Positions 42,438 through 50,475 of a stretch of 50,693 nucleotides of DNA are shown here, piece after piece. Numbering within the stretch: the stretch's first letter is position 1; every line of letters begins with the position of its first letter. The translations under genes were made by a program, and so were the position numbers. The DNA lies in contig JABJMO010000048.1 in NCBI GenBank assembly GCA_018659375.1, positions 1-50,693 on the forward strand, in the 5' to 3' direction. The notes under the pieces are model-generated. The model was not told the DNA's origin, ran no database searches, and saw only the letters and a program-made list of their open reading frames with translations. The stretch comes from Methanobacteriota archaeon. GTDB lineage: Archaea; Thermoplasmatota; Poseidoniia; Poseidoniales; Poseidoniaceae.

Positions 42438-43631
42438 ATGAGCACCAAAAGGGTGGTTATTTGTGGAGTGGCAAGAACTCCAATTGGCAGTTTCATGGGC
42501 ACTCTCTCACCGATTAGTGCGGTAGAACTAGGAGTCCTAGCCGTCAAAGAATTATCTTCAAGAGTTGGTTTTGATGCCTCAAGCGGAATTGTTGATGAAG
42601 TCTATTTTGGCCAAGTATTGCAAGCTGGCTCCGGTCAAAACCCTGCTCGGCAAGTTGCACTCGGTGCAGGTCTTCCAGTAACCACTTCAGCATCAACAAT
42701 AAACATGGTATGCGGGAGTTCTTTGCAAGCCGCCATGTTAGCTGCTAACAGTATCTTGGCGGGTAAATCAAAGGTCGTTGTTGCAGGTGGTATGGAGAGT
42801 ATGTCCAATGCACCGCAACTCTTGATGGGCCAAAGAAAGGGTAAGAAAATGGGTGATTCAAAATTAATTGATTCGATGATCCATGACGGCCTATGGGACG
42901 TCTACAACGATATTCACATGGGTAATACCGGGGAAACAGTAGCTCAAGAAAGCGGCATAACACGCAATGATTCGGATAATTATGCAGTTAGAAGTCACCA
43001 AAGAGCTGCAACTGCTTGGGATTCAGGATGGTTTGATTGGGAAACTTTCCCCGTTGTTGTACCAAAGCGCCGAGGCGACGACATCATATTCACTCGTGAC
43101 GAGGGAATTAAGTCTGCGACTAGTGATGAAATACTATCAAAATTACGTCCAGTGTTCAATAAAGAAGGACAGGTTACTGCTGGTAATGCGAGTACACTAA
43201 ATGACGGCGCTAGCGCTGTTTTACTTGCAGATGAAGCTACAGCCAACTTAAATGGCTGGGAAATCATCGCTTACATAGACGATTATTGCACCAGTGGAGT
43301 TGAGCCTCATAGAGTTATGAGTGCCCCAATACCGGCCATTAGAACCTTGCTCGAGCGTAATCAACTCAAGGTAACTGATGTGGATATTTATGAGCACAAT
43401 GAAGCGTTTGCCTCTGCATCTTGTGCAATTGCCAAGGAAATCGGAATTCCAGATGAACGATTCAACCTACACGGTGGCGCTATTTCTCTTGGTCATCCGT
43501 TAGGCAGTAGTGGGACAAGATGTTTAATCACCCTCCTTGGAGTAATGCGTCGCAAAGATAGTAAATCAGGAATTGTAACTCTCTGCCTAGGTGGCGGAAA
43601 TGCAGTCGCAATGCTAGTTAGTCGCCGCTAA
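42438..43631 (+). CDS. Acetyl-CoA C-acetyltransferase (thiolase)
   Basis: 397 residues, the normal length. The catalytic set is complete: Cys92 in TINMVCGSSLQAAM (acyl acceptor), His353 in GGAISLGHPLGSSG and Cys383 in CLGGGNAVA, with the NEAFA block between. This organisation is the bacterial/mitochondrial type with fully conserved catalytic residues, not the archaeal SCP2-like thiolase with a separate DUF35 partner. It makes acetoacetyl-CoA from acetyl-CoA or runs in reverse in fatty-acid breakdown. A perfect 5-bp hairpin (CGCCG/CGGCG, 43623-43636) spans its stop codon. Confidence 0.95.
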   Translation: MSTKRVVICGVARTPIGSFMGTLSPISAVELGVLAVKELSSRVGFDASSGIVDEVYFGQVLQAGSGQNPARQVALGAGLPVTTSASTINMVCGSSLQAAMLAANSILAGKSKVVVAGGMESMSNAPQLLMGQRKGKKMGDSKLIDSMIHDGLWDVYNDIHMGNTGETVAQESGITRNDSDNYAVRSHQRAATAWDSGWFDWETFPVVVPKRRGDDIIFTRDEGIKSATSDEILSKLRPVFNKEGQVTAGNASTLNDGASAVLLADEATANLNGWEIIAYIDDYCTSGVEPHRVMSAPIPAIRTLLERNQLKVTDVDIYEHNEAFASASCAIAKEIGIPDERFNLHGGAISLGHPLGSSGTRCLITLLGVMRRKDSKSGIVTLCLGGGNAVAMLVSRR

Positions 43632-43677
43632 CGGCGAATGATACAATCTTCAACTGCCGGCTAAAAACCGCAGTTTT
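43623..43677 (+). terminator. Two consecutive hairpins between thiolase and helicase
   Basis: The first hairpin CGCCG-CTAA-CGGCG (43623-43636) covers the thiolase stop. The second pairs AACTGC and GG (43652-43660, one bulged C) with CCGCAGTT (43668-43675), loop CTAAAAA, and runs into TTTT. The second could terminate thiolase transcription, or act as a leader structure for the DEAD-box helicase starting 9 nt further on. Confidence 0.45.
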
Positions 43678-43683
43678 GGATGG

Positions 43684-45216
43684 ATGGTATCAAATAGGGT
43701 TGGACGGCGGGATGGTTTGTTGGATATGGTGTCATTTACAGACCTTGGAGTTTCTAGCAGCCTAGTTAAGGTGCTGGCAGACCAAGGAATTATCGAACCG
43801 TTTGAGGTTCAAAAAGAGTCAATACCTGATGGTATGCTTGGTAACGATCTTTGCTGCCGTGCTCCAACTGGTTCAGGTAAGACATTGGCGTTTGGTCTGC
43901 CGCTTATCGAACGTACAAAGAAGGCTGAACCAGGTTTCCCTACCTCACTTATATTGACTCCAACAAGAGAGTTAGCAGAACAAATTTACCGGGTACTGGA
44001 TCCACTTTCTAGGGAATTGGGATTATACACCTATGCAGTGTACGGAGGAGTTTCATACACTAAACAATTCAAAGCATTTGACCGCGGCGTGGATATTTTA
44101 GTGGCTTGTCCAGGACGTCTACTTGACCTAATGGATCGTGGTTCAGTAAATCTTGAGGATGTAGAAGTTGTTGTTTTAGACGAAGCCGACCGTATGGCAG
44201 ATATGGGATTTATGGAACCAGTTTGTGATATTCTTGATGAGTGTAAGAAAGACCGTCAAACCATATTGTTCAGTGCTACTCTAGATGATGAAGTTGGAGA
44301 GTTAGTTCGTGATTATCAAACCGACCCGGTAACTATTGAAGTTGGTCCAAAAGAGGTTTCTATGGAGAGCATGACTCACTTTTTCTGGCTAATACCGAAC
44401 TCTAAAAAATCCACAATCTCTAGCGAAATTATCAGAAAATGCGGGCGAACAATTGTGTTTTGTCGAACAAGAGCCGGTGCAGATCGGGTTGGTGACGACC
44501 TACGGCAAGACGGTTTGTCTGCGCAAACTCTTCATGGCGGTCTAACACAAAAGAACCGCGATAGGGCAATGCAACGTTTCCAGCATGGGGAATGCATGGC
44601 TTTGATAGCTACCGATGTTGCAGCACGAGGAATCGATGTTGAAGCAGTCAATTGTGTAATTCATTATGATCCACCTGAAAATGGTAAAGCGTACAAACAC
44701 CGTAGCGGGCGAACCGCTAGGGGAGGTATGACTGGTGTAGTGATTTCTTTGGTGCAAAAACCTCAGAAGAAAGCCACCAACAGAATTCAACGTGATGTCG
44801 GAATCAATGTTGAATTTAAGCCACCAGAATTTTCTGATTTACCTGAATTTGAAGTAGAGTTCATTCCAGCAAGCAAGGATCGTGGATTTGATTCTAGGGA
44901 TCGCAATGACTCCCGAGGCGGCCATTATGGCGGACGAAATCGCTCAGGCGGTGGCGGTCGTGGCGGAGGTCGCGGTGGCGGTCGCGGCGGAGGTCGCGGT
45001 GGCGGTGGCGGTCGCGGTGGACGAGATGGTGGACGTGACGGCGGACGTAGTAACAGCGACGGTTCCGACAATCAGCAAGGTAGTGGGCGCCCGTACAACA
45101 AAAGTAAGCCACGTAACACTCACTCACGCCCTAACCGTGGTAACCGAACAGAAGGTCCCAAAAAATCATTTCAAGGACGACCAAAGATTGGTGGCCGAGG
45201 GAATAGAGGCCGCTGA
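43684..45216 (+). CDS. DEAD-box RNA helicase with a C-terminal RGG-rich tail
   Basis: 510 residues from ATG 43684; ATG 43726 gives a 496-residue form that begins right at the Q-motif region (MVSFTDLGVSSSLVKVL) and is a strong alternative. The motifs are in order: Q-motif FEVQKESIP, I APTGSGKT, Ia PTRELAEQ, II VLDEADRM, III FSATLD, then IATDVAARGID and VI HRSGRTARGG. The last 120 residues are low complexity, with dense GGRGGG and RGG units, a non-specific RNA-binding tail. Such RhlE-like enzymes unwind RNA in cold adaptation, ribosome assembly or decay. Confidence 0.95.
   Translation: MVSNRVGRRDGLLDMVSFTDLGVSSSLVKVLADQGIIEPFEVQKESIPDGMLGNDLCCRAPTGSGKTLAFGLPLIERTKKAEPGFPTSLILTPTRELAEQIYRVLDPLSRELGLYTYAVYGGVSYTKQFKAFDRGVDILVACPGRLLDLMDRGSVNLEDVEVVVLDEADRMADMGFMEPVCDILDECKKDRQTILFSATLDDEVGELVRDYQTDPVTIEVGPKEVSMESMTHFFWLIPNSKKSTISSEIIRKCGRTIVFCRTRAGADRVGDDLRQDGLSAQTLHGGLTQKNRDRAMQRFQHGECMALIATDVAARGIDVEAVNCVIHYDPPENGKAYKHRSGRTARGGMTGVVISLVQKPQKKATNRIQRDVGINVEFKPPEFSDLPEFEVEFIPASKDRGFDSRDRNDSRGGHYGGRNRSGGGGRGGGRGGGRGGGRGGGGGRGGRDGGRDGGRSNSDGSDNQQGSGRPYNKSKPRNTHSRPNRGNRTEGPKKSFQGRPKIGGRGNRGR
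44944..45058 (+). repeat. GGC/CGC-rich slippage-prone tract encoding the RGG tail
   Basis: A run of 9-12 nt units such as GGTCGCGGTGGC and GGTCGCGGCGGA, locally far more GC-rich than its surroundings. Near-identical neighbouring units make length variation by slippage likely while keeping frame. Confidence 0.65.
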
Positions 45217-45276
45217 ATTGGTAGCCGCTGAGTTGACTAATCAGTATCTCTTCCCGCCTACGCTTTGTGACAGAAG

Positions 45277-45282
45277 TATATA
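45277..45282 (+). promoter_or_regulatory. TATATA box of the PKD-domain protein gene
   Basis: TATATA centred about 26 nt before ATG 45306, the spacing expected for an archaeal TATA box and a leaderless transcript. Confidence 0.5.
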
Positions 45283-45305
45283 GGCAATGATGACAAACTC
45301 GATCC

Positions 45306-46109
45306 ATGTCAAACCGCACTGTCGCGATAATTGGAATTGTTATATTTGTCTCAGGTCTGTTTGGCGGAGTCGTGTTAGAAAAACTAGACGTCACCAATTT
45401 TACTGATAGTAATGATTCATTTTCCATCTCTGTGGATGATGATACAGGAACTAATCTATACAATTTAGTCGAAATCGATGAAGGCGACAATGACGAAGAG
45501 TCCGCGATAACTTGGGTATACCACGAATTTGTGTTCGCCTCAACTGGTGGCTCTGATGCTGTAACATGGGATTTTGCTGATGGAACCACTGCTACTGGAT
45601 CGACGGTATCTCACATGTTCAAAACTTCGGGAGTTTACATTGTTACAGCAACCTCAATCGGTCTAGATCAAATCGAAATCGCTACAACAGAAGTTACTGT
45701 TGATAGAAACTCTGTAGCTGAGGTAGACAATATGGAATGCGTTTGTGCACCAACCGCTAAAGATACTGTGATTGACCTCGTAGTCCAACCAGGATTACAA
45801 ACCATTGCTGGGTTTGTAGAAGTTGAACATGATGGCAGTAGTGAATCGTGTTCTTTACGCAATCCACTGCAAGAATGCCATTTGCGGGTAATACTCCAAT
45901 ATACTCAACAAGGCGAAATCATCGGGGAAGAAGTACTGTTCGACGAAACTTTCCGTAGTAATGAGCAAGTCGTTGATTACTCACTAGAGGGCGTTGAATT
46001 CACTCAAGGTCAAGGAGTACAACTCCGCTTAGAAACAGACCAGGTAAGAGATTGGCACAAGCCAAATGCCCAGTGGAGTAATACCGCCCCCATTACTAGC
46101 GATCAGTAA
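45306..46109 (+). CDS. N-terminally anchored PKD-domain protein
   Basis: 267 residues. One N-terminal TM or uncleaved signal (about 6-25) precedes a PKD domain (about 55-137) carrying the family signature VTWDFADGTTATGSTVSHMF and GVYIVTATS. A second beta-rich domain (about 140-262) with ECVCAP and a Cys pair (SESCSLRNPLQECHL) follows. PKD domains mediate protein-protein or carbohydrate contacts at the cell surface. It is convergent with TspO with no gap. Function beyond surface binding is not evident. Confidence 0.85.
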   Translation: MSNRTVAIIGIVIFVSGLFGGVVLEKLDVTNFTDSNDSFSISVDDDTGTNLYNLVEIDEGDNDEESAITWVYHEFVFASTGGSDAVTWDFADGTTATGSTVSHMFKTSGVYIVTATSIGLDQIEIATTEVTVDRNSVAEVDNMECVCAPTAKDTVIDLVVQPGLQTIAGFVEVEHDGSSESCSLRNPLQECHLRVILQYTQQGEIIGEEVLFDETFRSNEQVVDYSLEGVEFTQGQGVQLRLETDQVRDWHKPNAQWSNTAPITSDQ

Positions 46110-46490
46110 TCAGCGGAACTCAAGATAATACGCCGTATTAATCATTGCTGCAAAAGCCATCCAAGCAATATACGGCCACATTAGTTTTGATTCAAATGGC
46201 GCTGCATCATATATCATGTAAGCATAAAGTGCGGTAAATAAAATCATGAACACCAACATGACTAATGAAGTAAAATATCTCTCAGAATTAAACACCGCAG
46301 GCCAAGCCAAATTAATCACCAATTGAATAACAAAAAAGGCGCAAATCAAAGCAAAATTTGAGAAATCATTACGTTTTGCTAGCACATTGATCAGGCTAAT
46401 TGCCATACACGTGTAGAGCACTGCCCATACGGGTCCAACCACCCAACCAGGGGGTTGGAAAAAGGGTTCATACTCTGAATCAAAAGTCAT
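46110..46490 (-). CDS. TspO/MBR family membrane protein, short form
   Basis: 126 residues against about 150-160 for typical members. Family marks are FFQPPGWVVGPVWAVLYTCM near the N-terminus, NLAWPAVFN in the middle and WPYIAWMAFAAMINTAYYLEF at the end. Usual TspO has five TM helices and the PPGW block follows TM1; here the protein starts just before it, so TM1 appears absent. TspO binds porphyrins and other tetrapyrroles and is linked to oxidative stress and photosensory control. An inverted-repeat TATA region lies 24-39 nt upstream, supporting this start. Confidence 0.88.
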   Translation of the reverse strand: MTFDSEYEPFFQPPGWVVGPVWAVLYTCMAISLINVLAKRNDFSNFALICAFFVIQLVINLAWPAVFNSERYFTSLVMLVFMILFTALYAYMIYDAAPFESKLMWPYIAWMAFAAMINTAYYLEFR

Positions 46491-46513
46491 ACTAAAGCCT
46501 CATTATGGGCTTG

Positions 46514-46529
46514 TTATAATCAATTATAA
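46514..46529. promoter_or_regulatory. Perfect AT inverted repeat, probable promoter of tspO
   Basis: TTATAAT (46514-46520), CA, ATTATAA (46523-46529): a perfect 7-2-7 inverted repeat 24-39 nt before the TspO start codon, at the place of the TATA box. It could bind TBP in either orientation or a dimeric regulator. Confidence 0.45.
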
Positions 46530-46603
46530 AAACCTGTAATGAGTATTACTCGATACGGTAGGTGGTTTGGAATTAACTCTTGTTGTCGGGTATCAATCAC
46601 CTC

Positions 46604-46625
46604 ATATAGTAGAATTACCGACGGT
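46604..46625 (+). promoter_or_regulatory. TATA-like box and ACCGACGGT dyad before the 703-residue lipoprotein
   Basis: ATATAG (46604-46609) lies about 25 nt before ATG 46631, as for a leaderless archaeal promoter. ACCG-A-CGGT (46617-46625) is a short dyad between box and start and is a candidate operator. Confidence 0.4.
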
Positions 46626-46630
46626 AAAAT

Positions 46631-48742
46631 ATGGACAAAAAAATAACTTTTGCTATTGTTTTGATGATGTGCCTTGCAGGATGTATGCGCTCAGTGGATG
46701 ACAATATCGGTGGCCCGTGGTGCAACAGTAATTCCGATGCGGAAGGAATTGTGAACAATACTGGTGAAACTTCAGAGGAATGTACCACTAAAGACACACT
46801 AAAAAATGCGATTCAAGATTTCGTCGACCTGATTGAAAATGGCCCTGATGCTAATATTACCACTCCAGTTGGTTATACTATGTCAGTTCAAGAGGTTTCG
46901 ACAACCGGCGATATTTGGACATATCATGAAACCACGATTATCAGTCCAAATGGGTTTAAGATAACTACCGAAGACAATTATGGTAATGATAGTAAAATCG
47001 TAGATTACATTGTCGAAGGTACTCAAGTACAGGTTTCTGTCGTAAGCGATGAAGAATCTACTCAAGTTAGGATGAATAACACAAACACTCACCGAGATAT
47101 TTTCGACCTTTGGTTCGGCAATATTGATGATTCATGGGACGGGATTTGTCATGCTGCTTGCGGCCAATGTGATGGGCCTAGCGCTTATGACTGTCTGACT
47201 TGTGCAGAAGCAGATGACCAATTATACGATCAAGATAATGACGGTGCAGGCTTGTGTGTATACTCTATTGAGACACATTGGGCAGATCGAGCATTTCAAC
47301 TAAATGGGTCTCAAGAACACTATGATCAAGTTATGAATGTATCACTTGAAAGTCGTGAATCAGAGTATCATCAGTTAAGAAATGAACTTGGTATGGAAGA
47401 CCCAACTGCTGAGGATTACACTCAGTATTACAATCCGGTTTCCGTAAATATAACTGGATTTAGGACAGTTGATGATGGAATGGTTTTTTCAGGCCTCGTC
47501 AACTTTGAAGGTTCTCCATTTGGGGCGATTGAAATTTATGCTGACAGTTCATTGACTGTCACTGGTTTTGGCCTTACCGATGTTGAGGATTCAAGAAATA
47601 ATGTTAGATTCAACCTAATTTCTGGCGGTGAAACAGTCGTTGATATGGGTCTGCAACAGAGTGCCATACCGTTTTCTCTTGATTTGCAAGAAGATTATGA
47701 AGGTGGAGGATCTGTAGAAGATTTCGGTTTAATGTATATCTCAATGTACGACTTAAATGACGATAACTTGGTAACCGCTCTTGAAATCTCATACTATTCA
47801 TGTCAATTAGGCGGTTTCACCCTTGAAGAATGCTTAGATGAAGAGATTGATAATGAAACTCTTGCAATTTATGAATTTTCTTTGAGAGCTTATGATACCA
47901 ATATGGATGGTTATGCTAGTTCTGACGAATTTGTTGCATGGTTTGAACTGGCTGCATATGTTGGTGAGAATGGCGGATGTTTCGATGAATTTACCTACAA
48001 CCTATCGATTGCTGAAGAGGATTGTAATGGTGACTCGCAATTCTGGGAAGATGCAACAGAATCCGAGGAGGAAGAGGAACTAGAATTTACTGGCTACTGG
48101 GTGGATTATGAAACCGCTAATTGGTCATGTAATTGGGAAGATACTGCAGACCCAGATGAAGATTATACCTCTTATTATTGGAGTTGTGACGACATCCGTG
48201 ACCCACCCGAAGATACTGGTGACAATGATTGGTATTATTGTGAATATTATGATGACATTGCAACACACTACTGTACTAACGGGTTTGGTAGTCAAGGCAC
48301 AGACGAAAATGGGGAATGGGGCAATTCAGCATCATTTACCCATTGGCGCGACGGTGGGGACCCAAGGAACGTTGAAGATGATGATTCTGATGAAGATGAC
48401 AGTATTATGTTTACAGTAGATACATTGTTGTATGGATTAGCAGGAGATATGAATGATTACAACCTTACCTTTGCTAACTGTGTAGAAGCCGGTTATGATG
48501 ACAACGGAGATTACACCAAGCGAACCTGTCAACCAGATTTATTCTCCATGTCCATCGCAGAGTCGGAGGAATATGGAATGATATCGTATCTTGATAATGA
48601 TAATTCAGGAACAATTTCCTCAGGAGATGACATTATCATATATTTGTCTAGTTTTATAGAGATCGATGATGCTACTCATGTTAGGCTGTACTCGCAAGAG
48701 GCTGACAATTACAACGACCAGAACTCTTTGTTGCAAAATTAG
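46631..48742 (+). CDS. Acidic lipoprotein with EF-hand-like calcium motifs
   Basis: 703 residues. The N-terminus MDKKITFAIVLMMCLAGC ends in a lipobox (L-A-G-C, Cys18), so it should be lipid-anchored outside the cell. A globular beta-rich part (about 50-370) includes a Cys-rich CHAACGQCDGPSAYDCLTC patch. EF-hand-like loops follow: DLNDDNLVTALE (about 377-388), DTNMDGYASSDE (about 422-433) and DNDNSGTISSGD near the C-terminus. The region in between is strongly acidic and rich in Trp, Tyr and paired Cys. Role unknown; extracellular calcium binding or sensing is plausible. Confidence 0.85.
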   Translation: MDKKITFAIVLMMCLAGCMRSVDDNIGGPWCNSNSDAEGIVNNTGETSEECTTKDTLKNAIQDFVDLIENGPDANITTPVGYTMSVQEVSTTGDIWTYHETTIISPNGFKITTEDNYGNDSKIVDYIVEGTQVQVSVVSDEESTQVRMNNTNTHRDIFDLWFGNIDDSWDGICHAACGQCDGPSAYDCLTCAEADDQLYDQDNDGAGLCVYSIETHWADRAFQLNGSQEHYDQVMNVSLESRESEYHQLRNELGMEDPTAEDYTQYYNPVSVNITGFRTVDDGMVFSGLVNFEGSPFGAIEIYADSSLTVTGFGLTDVEDSRNNVRFNLISGGETVVDMGLQQSAIPFSLDLQEDYEGGGSVEDFGLMYISMYDLNDDNLVTALEISYYSCQLGGFTLEECLDEEIDNETLAIYEFSLRAYDTNMDGYASSDEFVAWFELAAYVGENGGCFDEFTYNLSIAEEDCNGDSQFWEDATESEEEEELEFTGYWVDYETANWSCNWEDTADPDEDYTSYYWSCDDIRDPPEDTGDNDWYYCEYYDDIATHYCTNGFGSQGTDENGEWGNSASFTHWRDGGDPRNVEDDDSDEDDSIMFTVDTLLYGLAGDMNDYNLTFANCVEAGYDDNGDYTKRTCQPDLFSMSIAESEEYGMISYLDNDNSGTISSGDDIIIYLSSFIEIDDATHVRLYSQEADNYNDQNSLLQN

Positions 48743-48767
48743 TGTTGAACTTAGTGAAACAAAAAAG

Positions 48768-48788
48768 GGTTAAATTGTTAAATTAACC
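48768..48788 (+). promoter_or_regulatory. A/T box within a GGTTAA/TTAACC inverted repeat
   Basis: GGTTAA (48768-48773) and TTAACC (48783-48788) flank an A/T-rich core 16-36 nt before ATG 48804, overlapping the expected TATA position of a leaderless transcript. Confidence 0.35.
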
Positions 48789-48803
48789 ACATAAGCCGAG
48801 TCT

Positions 48804-49748
48804 ATGCGACTCGTTAGGTCACTGCTGTTAGTCAGTTTACTAATTTCAGCCTCGTTAGTGGGTTGTATTAGCGAGGAAGGAACTACTGTAGTAATTGACG
48901 CAGAATCATTATTGGAGGTGGAAAATCCTTGCTTGCAAGGCTCAAGTGCTATTTCCCAAACAATGACAGAAATCATCGTTAATGGCGAATCCAGATTATT
49001 TAGATTATCAGCACCAAGCTCAGCAGCAGGAATAGAGTTGCCAATCATCATTGCCTTTCATGGCGGAGGCGGTGCAGCAGAAGATTTCCAGCAACAAGGT
49101 GAATTTGATCAGTTAGCAGAGCAAGAGAAATTCATCATGGCATATGCTATTGCACAAGATGACAGAACTGCTTCTGAAGGTGAGTGGTACCTAAATACCG
49201 CAGCAACTTCTAGCGATGATAATGATTTTACTGACGCAATCGTGGATGAGTTGTCAAAATCATATTGCATAAACCAAGACAGATTATACGCAATTGGCTA
49301 TTCACTAGGTTCAATGTTTACCTATGAAGTTGCTTGCCAACTCAACCAACGCTTTGCGGCAGTTGCGTCTTTTGCCGGAACTATGCCAGTACAGCCAGAA
49401 ACTTGTGATATGTTTGGCAGCATGTCAGTCATGCATATCCACGGCAAACTCGATTATATTATTGATTATGACGATGATTGGGATTGGAAAGATGGAGAGC
49501 ATGAAGGTGTTGGTACAATGAGTGGTGTTCCTGGAATGATCGATTATTGGGGGCAAAAATTAGTTTGCCAAACCAGCGATACTAATAGCGACTTTCAACT
49601 TGAACACATAATTCATTCACAGTGTTCTAACAATGCTCGAGTCGAGCATTATGGTTTAGAATTTCAGGAGCATACTTGGCCCGATGAAATAGACGGTACT
49701 GCAACCTATCAACTAATCTGGAATTTCCTTAGTGACTTTACCAATTAG
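48804..49748 (+). CDS. Lipoprotein esterase of the CE1/PHB-depolymerase type
   Basis: 314 residues. A lipoprotein signal ends in LVGC (Cys21). The alpha/beta-hydrolase core shows the oxyanion-loop motif IIAFHGGGG, the nucleophile elbow AIGYSLGSMF (Ser167), HIHGKLDYIIDY carrying the acidic residue, and EHTWP near the C-terminus with the likely catalytic His. This is the LpqC/feruloyl esterase/polyhydroxyalkanoate depolymerase group. As an anchored exo-enzyme it would release acids from plant-like or algal polyesters or ester-linked glycans. Two conserved-looking Cys pairs suit an extracellular site. The substrate cannot be told. Confidence 0.9.
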   Translation: MRLVRSLLLVSLLISASLVGCISEEGTTVVIDAESLLEVENPCLQGSSAISQTMTEIIVNGESRLFRLSAPSSAAGIELPIIIAFHGGGGAAEDFQQQGEFDQLAEQEKFIMAYAIAQDDRTASEGEWYLNTAATSSDDNDFTDAIVDELSKSYCINQDRLYAIGYSLGSMFTYEVACQLNQRFAAVASFAGTMPVQPETCDMFGSMSVMHIHGKLDYIIDYDDDWDWKDGEHEGVGTMSGVPGMIDYWGQKLVCQTSDTNSDFQLEHIIHSQCSNNARVEHYGLEFQEHTWPDEIDGTATYQLIWNFLSDFTN

Positions 49749-49763
49749 ATTACGATTTGTTAA

Positions 49764-49788
49764 TCATTCACGTTCTAGAACTGAATGA
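49764..49788. other. 25-nt near-perfect palindrome downstream of the CE1 esterase
   Basis: TCATTCA-(C)-GTTCT pairs with AGAAC-TGAATGA: 12-bp arms with one extra C and no spacer, 15 nt after the esterase stop. No T-run follows. Candidate processing/terminator stem or dimer-binding site. The rest of 49749-49872 shows nothing recognisable. Confidence 0.45.
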
Positions 49789-49872
49789 CAATACATTACG
49801 TACAACTACCTAAATCTAAACACATAGTATATCTGCCGAGATTTATCGACAGTTCTGTGATTATCGTTAGAT

Positions 49873-50043
49873 TCAGTTTTGCATCCAGTCTTCAATTTCC
49901 TTTGTTGCAAGAATCAAAGTAGGAGCCCAAAGACCCACAAATATACCTAAATTCTCATCACCAGTTACAAAGTAAAGATACAAAGATCCTACTACTGATA
50001 ACATGCTTGCTACTAACCCAATTTTTCCTAATTGCCCGCTCAT
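49873..50043 (-). CDS. Small two-TM membrane protein
   Basis: 56 residues from ATG 50043, with a GGAG sequence about 9 nt upstream; a TTG at 50058 would add five residues. Two hydrophobic segments (about 8-26 and 33-47) are joined by a short acidic turn (TGDENLG). The C-terminus ATKEIEDWMQN is polar. No family is recognised. Confidence 0.6.
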   Translation of the reverse strand: MSGQLGKIGLVASMLSVVGSLYLYFVTGDENLGIFVGLWAPTLILATKEIEDWMQN

Positions 50044-50475
50044 TTTAATTCGCTCCAATTATTTTTACATCCGTCCCCTATTAATATGATGTTTTTTTCT
50101 GTCGAGTGACTTTTTGGAAGAAATGGCCGTAAAACATTTACTTGACACTATAATTCCCTGACATATTTTCAAACTCTCAAGAATGTGCAGGATAGGATTA
50201 ATTATCCAGCCCCACTAGGAAAAATGAGGGATTGTTATCTCAAAAGAAATAGTTGAACAAGACTCGCCTTCGTTTTACTTGATGAACGTTGGGTGGATTT
50301 AGATGTAGTCATTAGTTCCGTCGAAAAATCTCTCTCCAGTTCAGCAAACTCATCCATAGTTAATCTTATCTTGAACAGAACTTAACATTTGAGCCGACAC
50401 ACATTCGATACTCTTGAATGAAGAATAAATAGGAATGTTGCCTATAGATTCACAGGGTTTTGACTCACAAGGATT
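50044..50475. other. Sparsely coding stretch of about 430 nt
   Basis: No long reading frame on either strand. It holds an A/T-rich promoter-like ATATTAATA (about 50078-50090) for the minus-strand small protein, a T-run (50094-50102), and one short minus-strand frame (50235-50357, listed separately). On the plus strand, 50254-50385 is also open for about 43 codons without a good start. No tRNA or obvious structured RNA is visible. Confidence 0.5.
50235..50357 (-). CDS. Possible 40-residue peptide
   Basis: ATG 50357 to TAA 50235. The frame begins MDEFAELERDFSTELM, an acidic amphipathic helix, then turns Ser/Thr/Lys-rich. No Shine-Dalgarno and no recognised family. It could be a real small protein or a chance frame. 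Confidence 0.2.
   Translation of the reverse strand: MDEFAELERDFSTELMTTSKSTQRSSSKTKASLVQLFLLR

Noticed and set aside
44882-45283. Ala/Val-rich plus-strand frame overlapping the helicase tail
   Set aside because: Out-of-frame reading of the GGC repeats; repetitive product without start signals.
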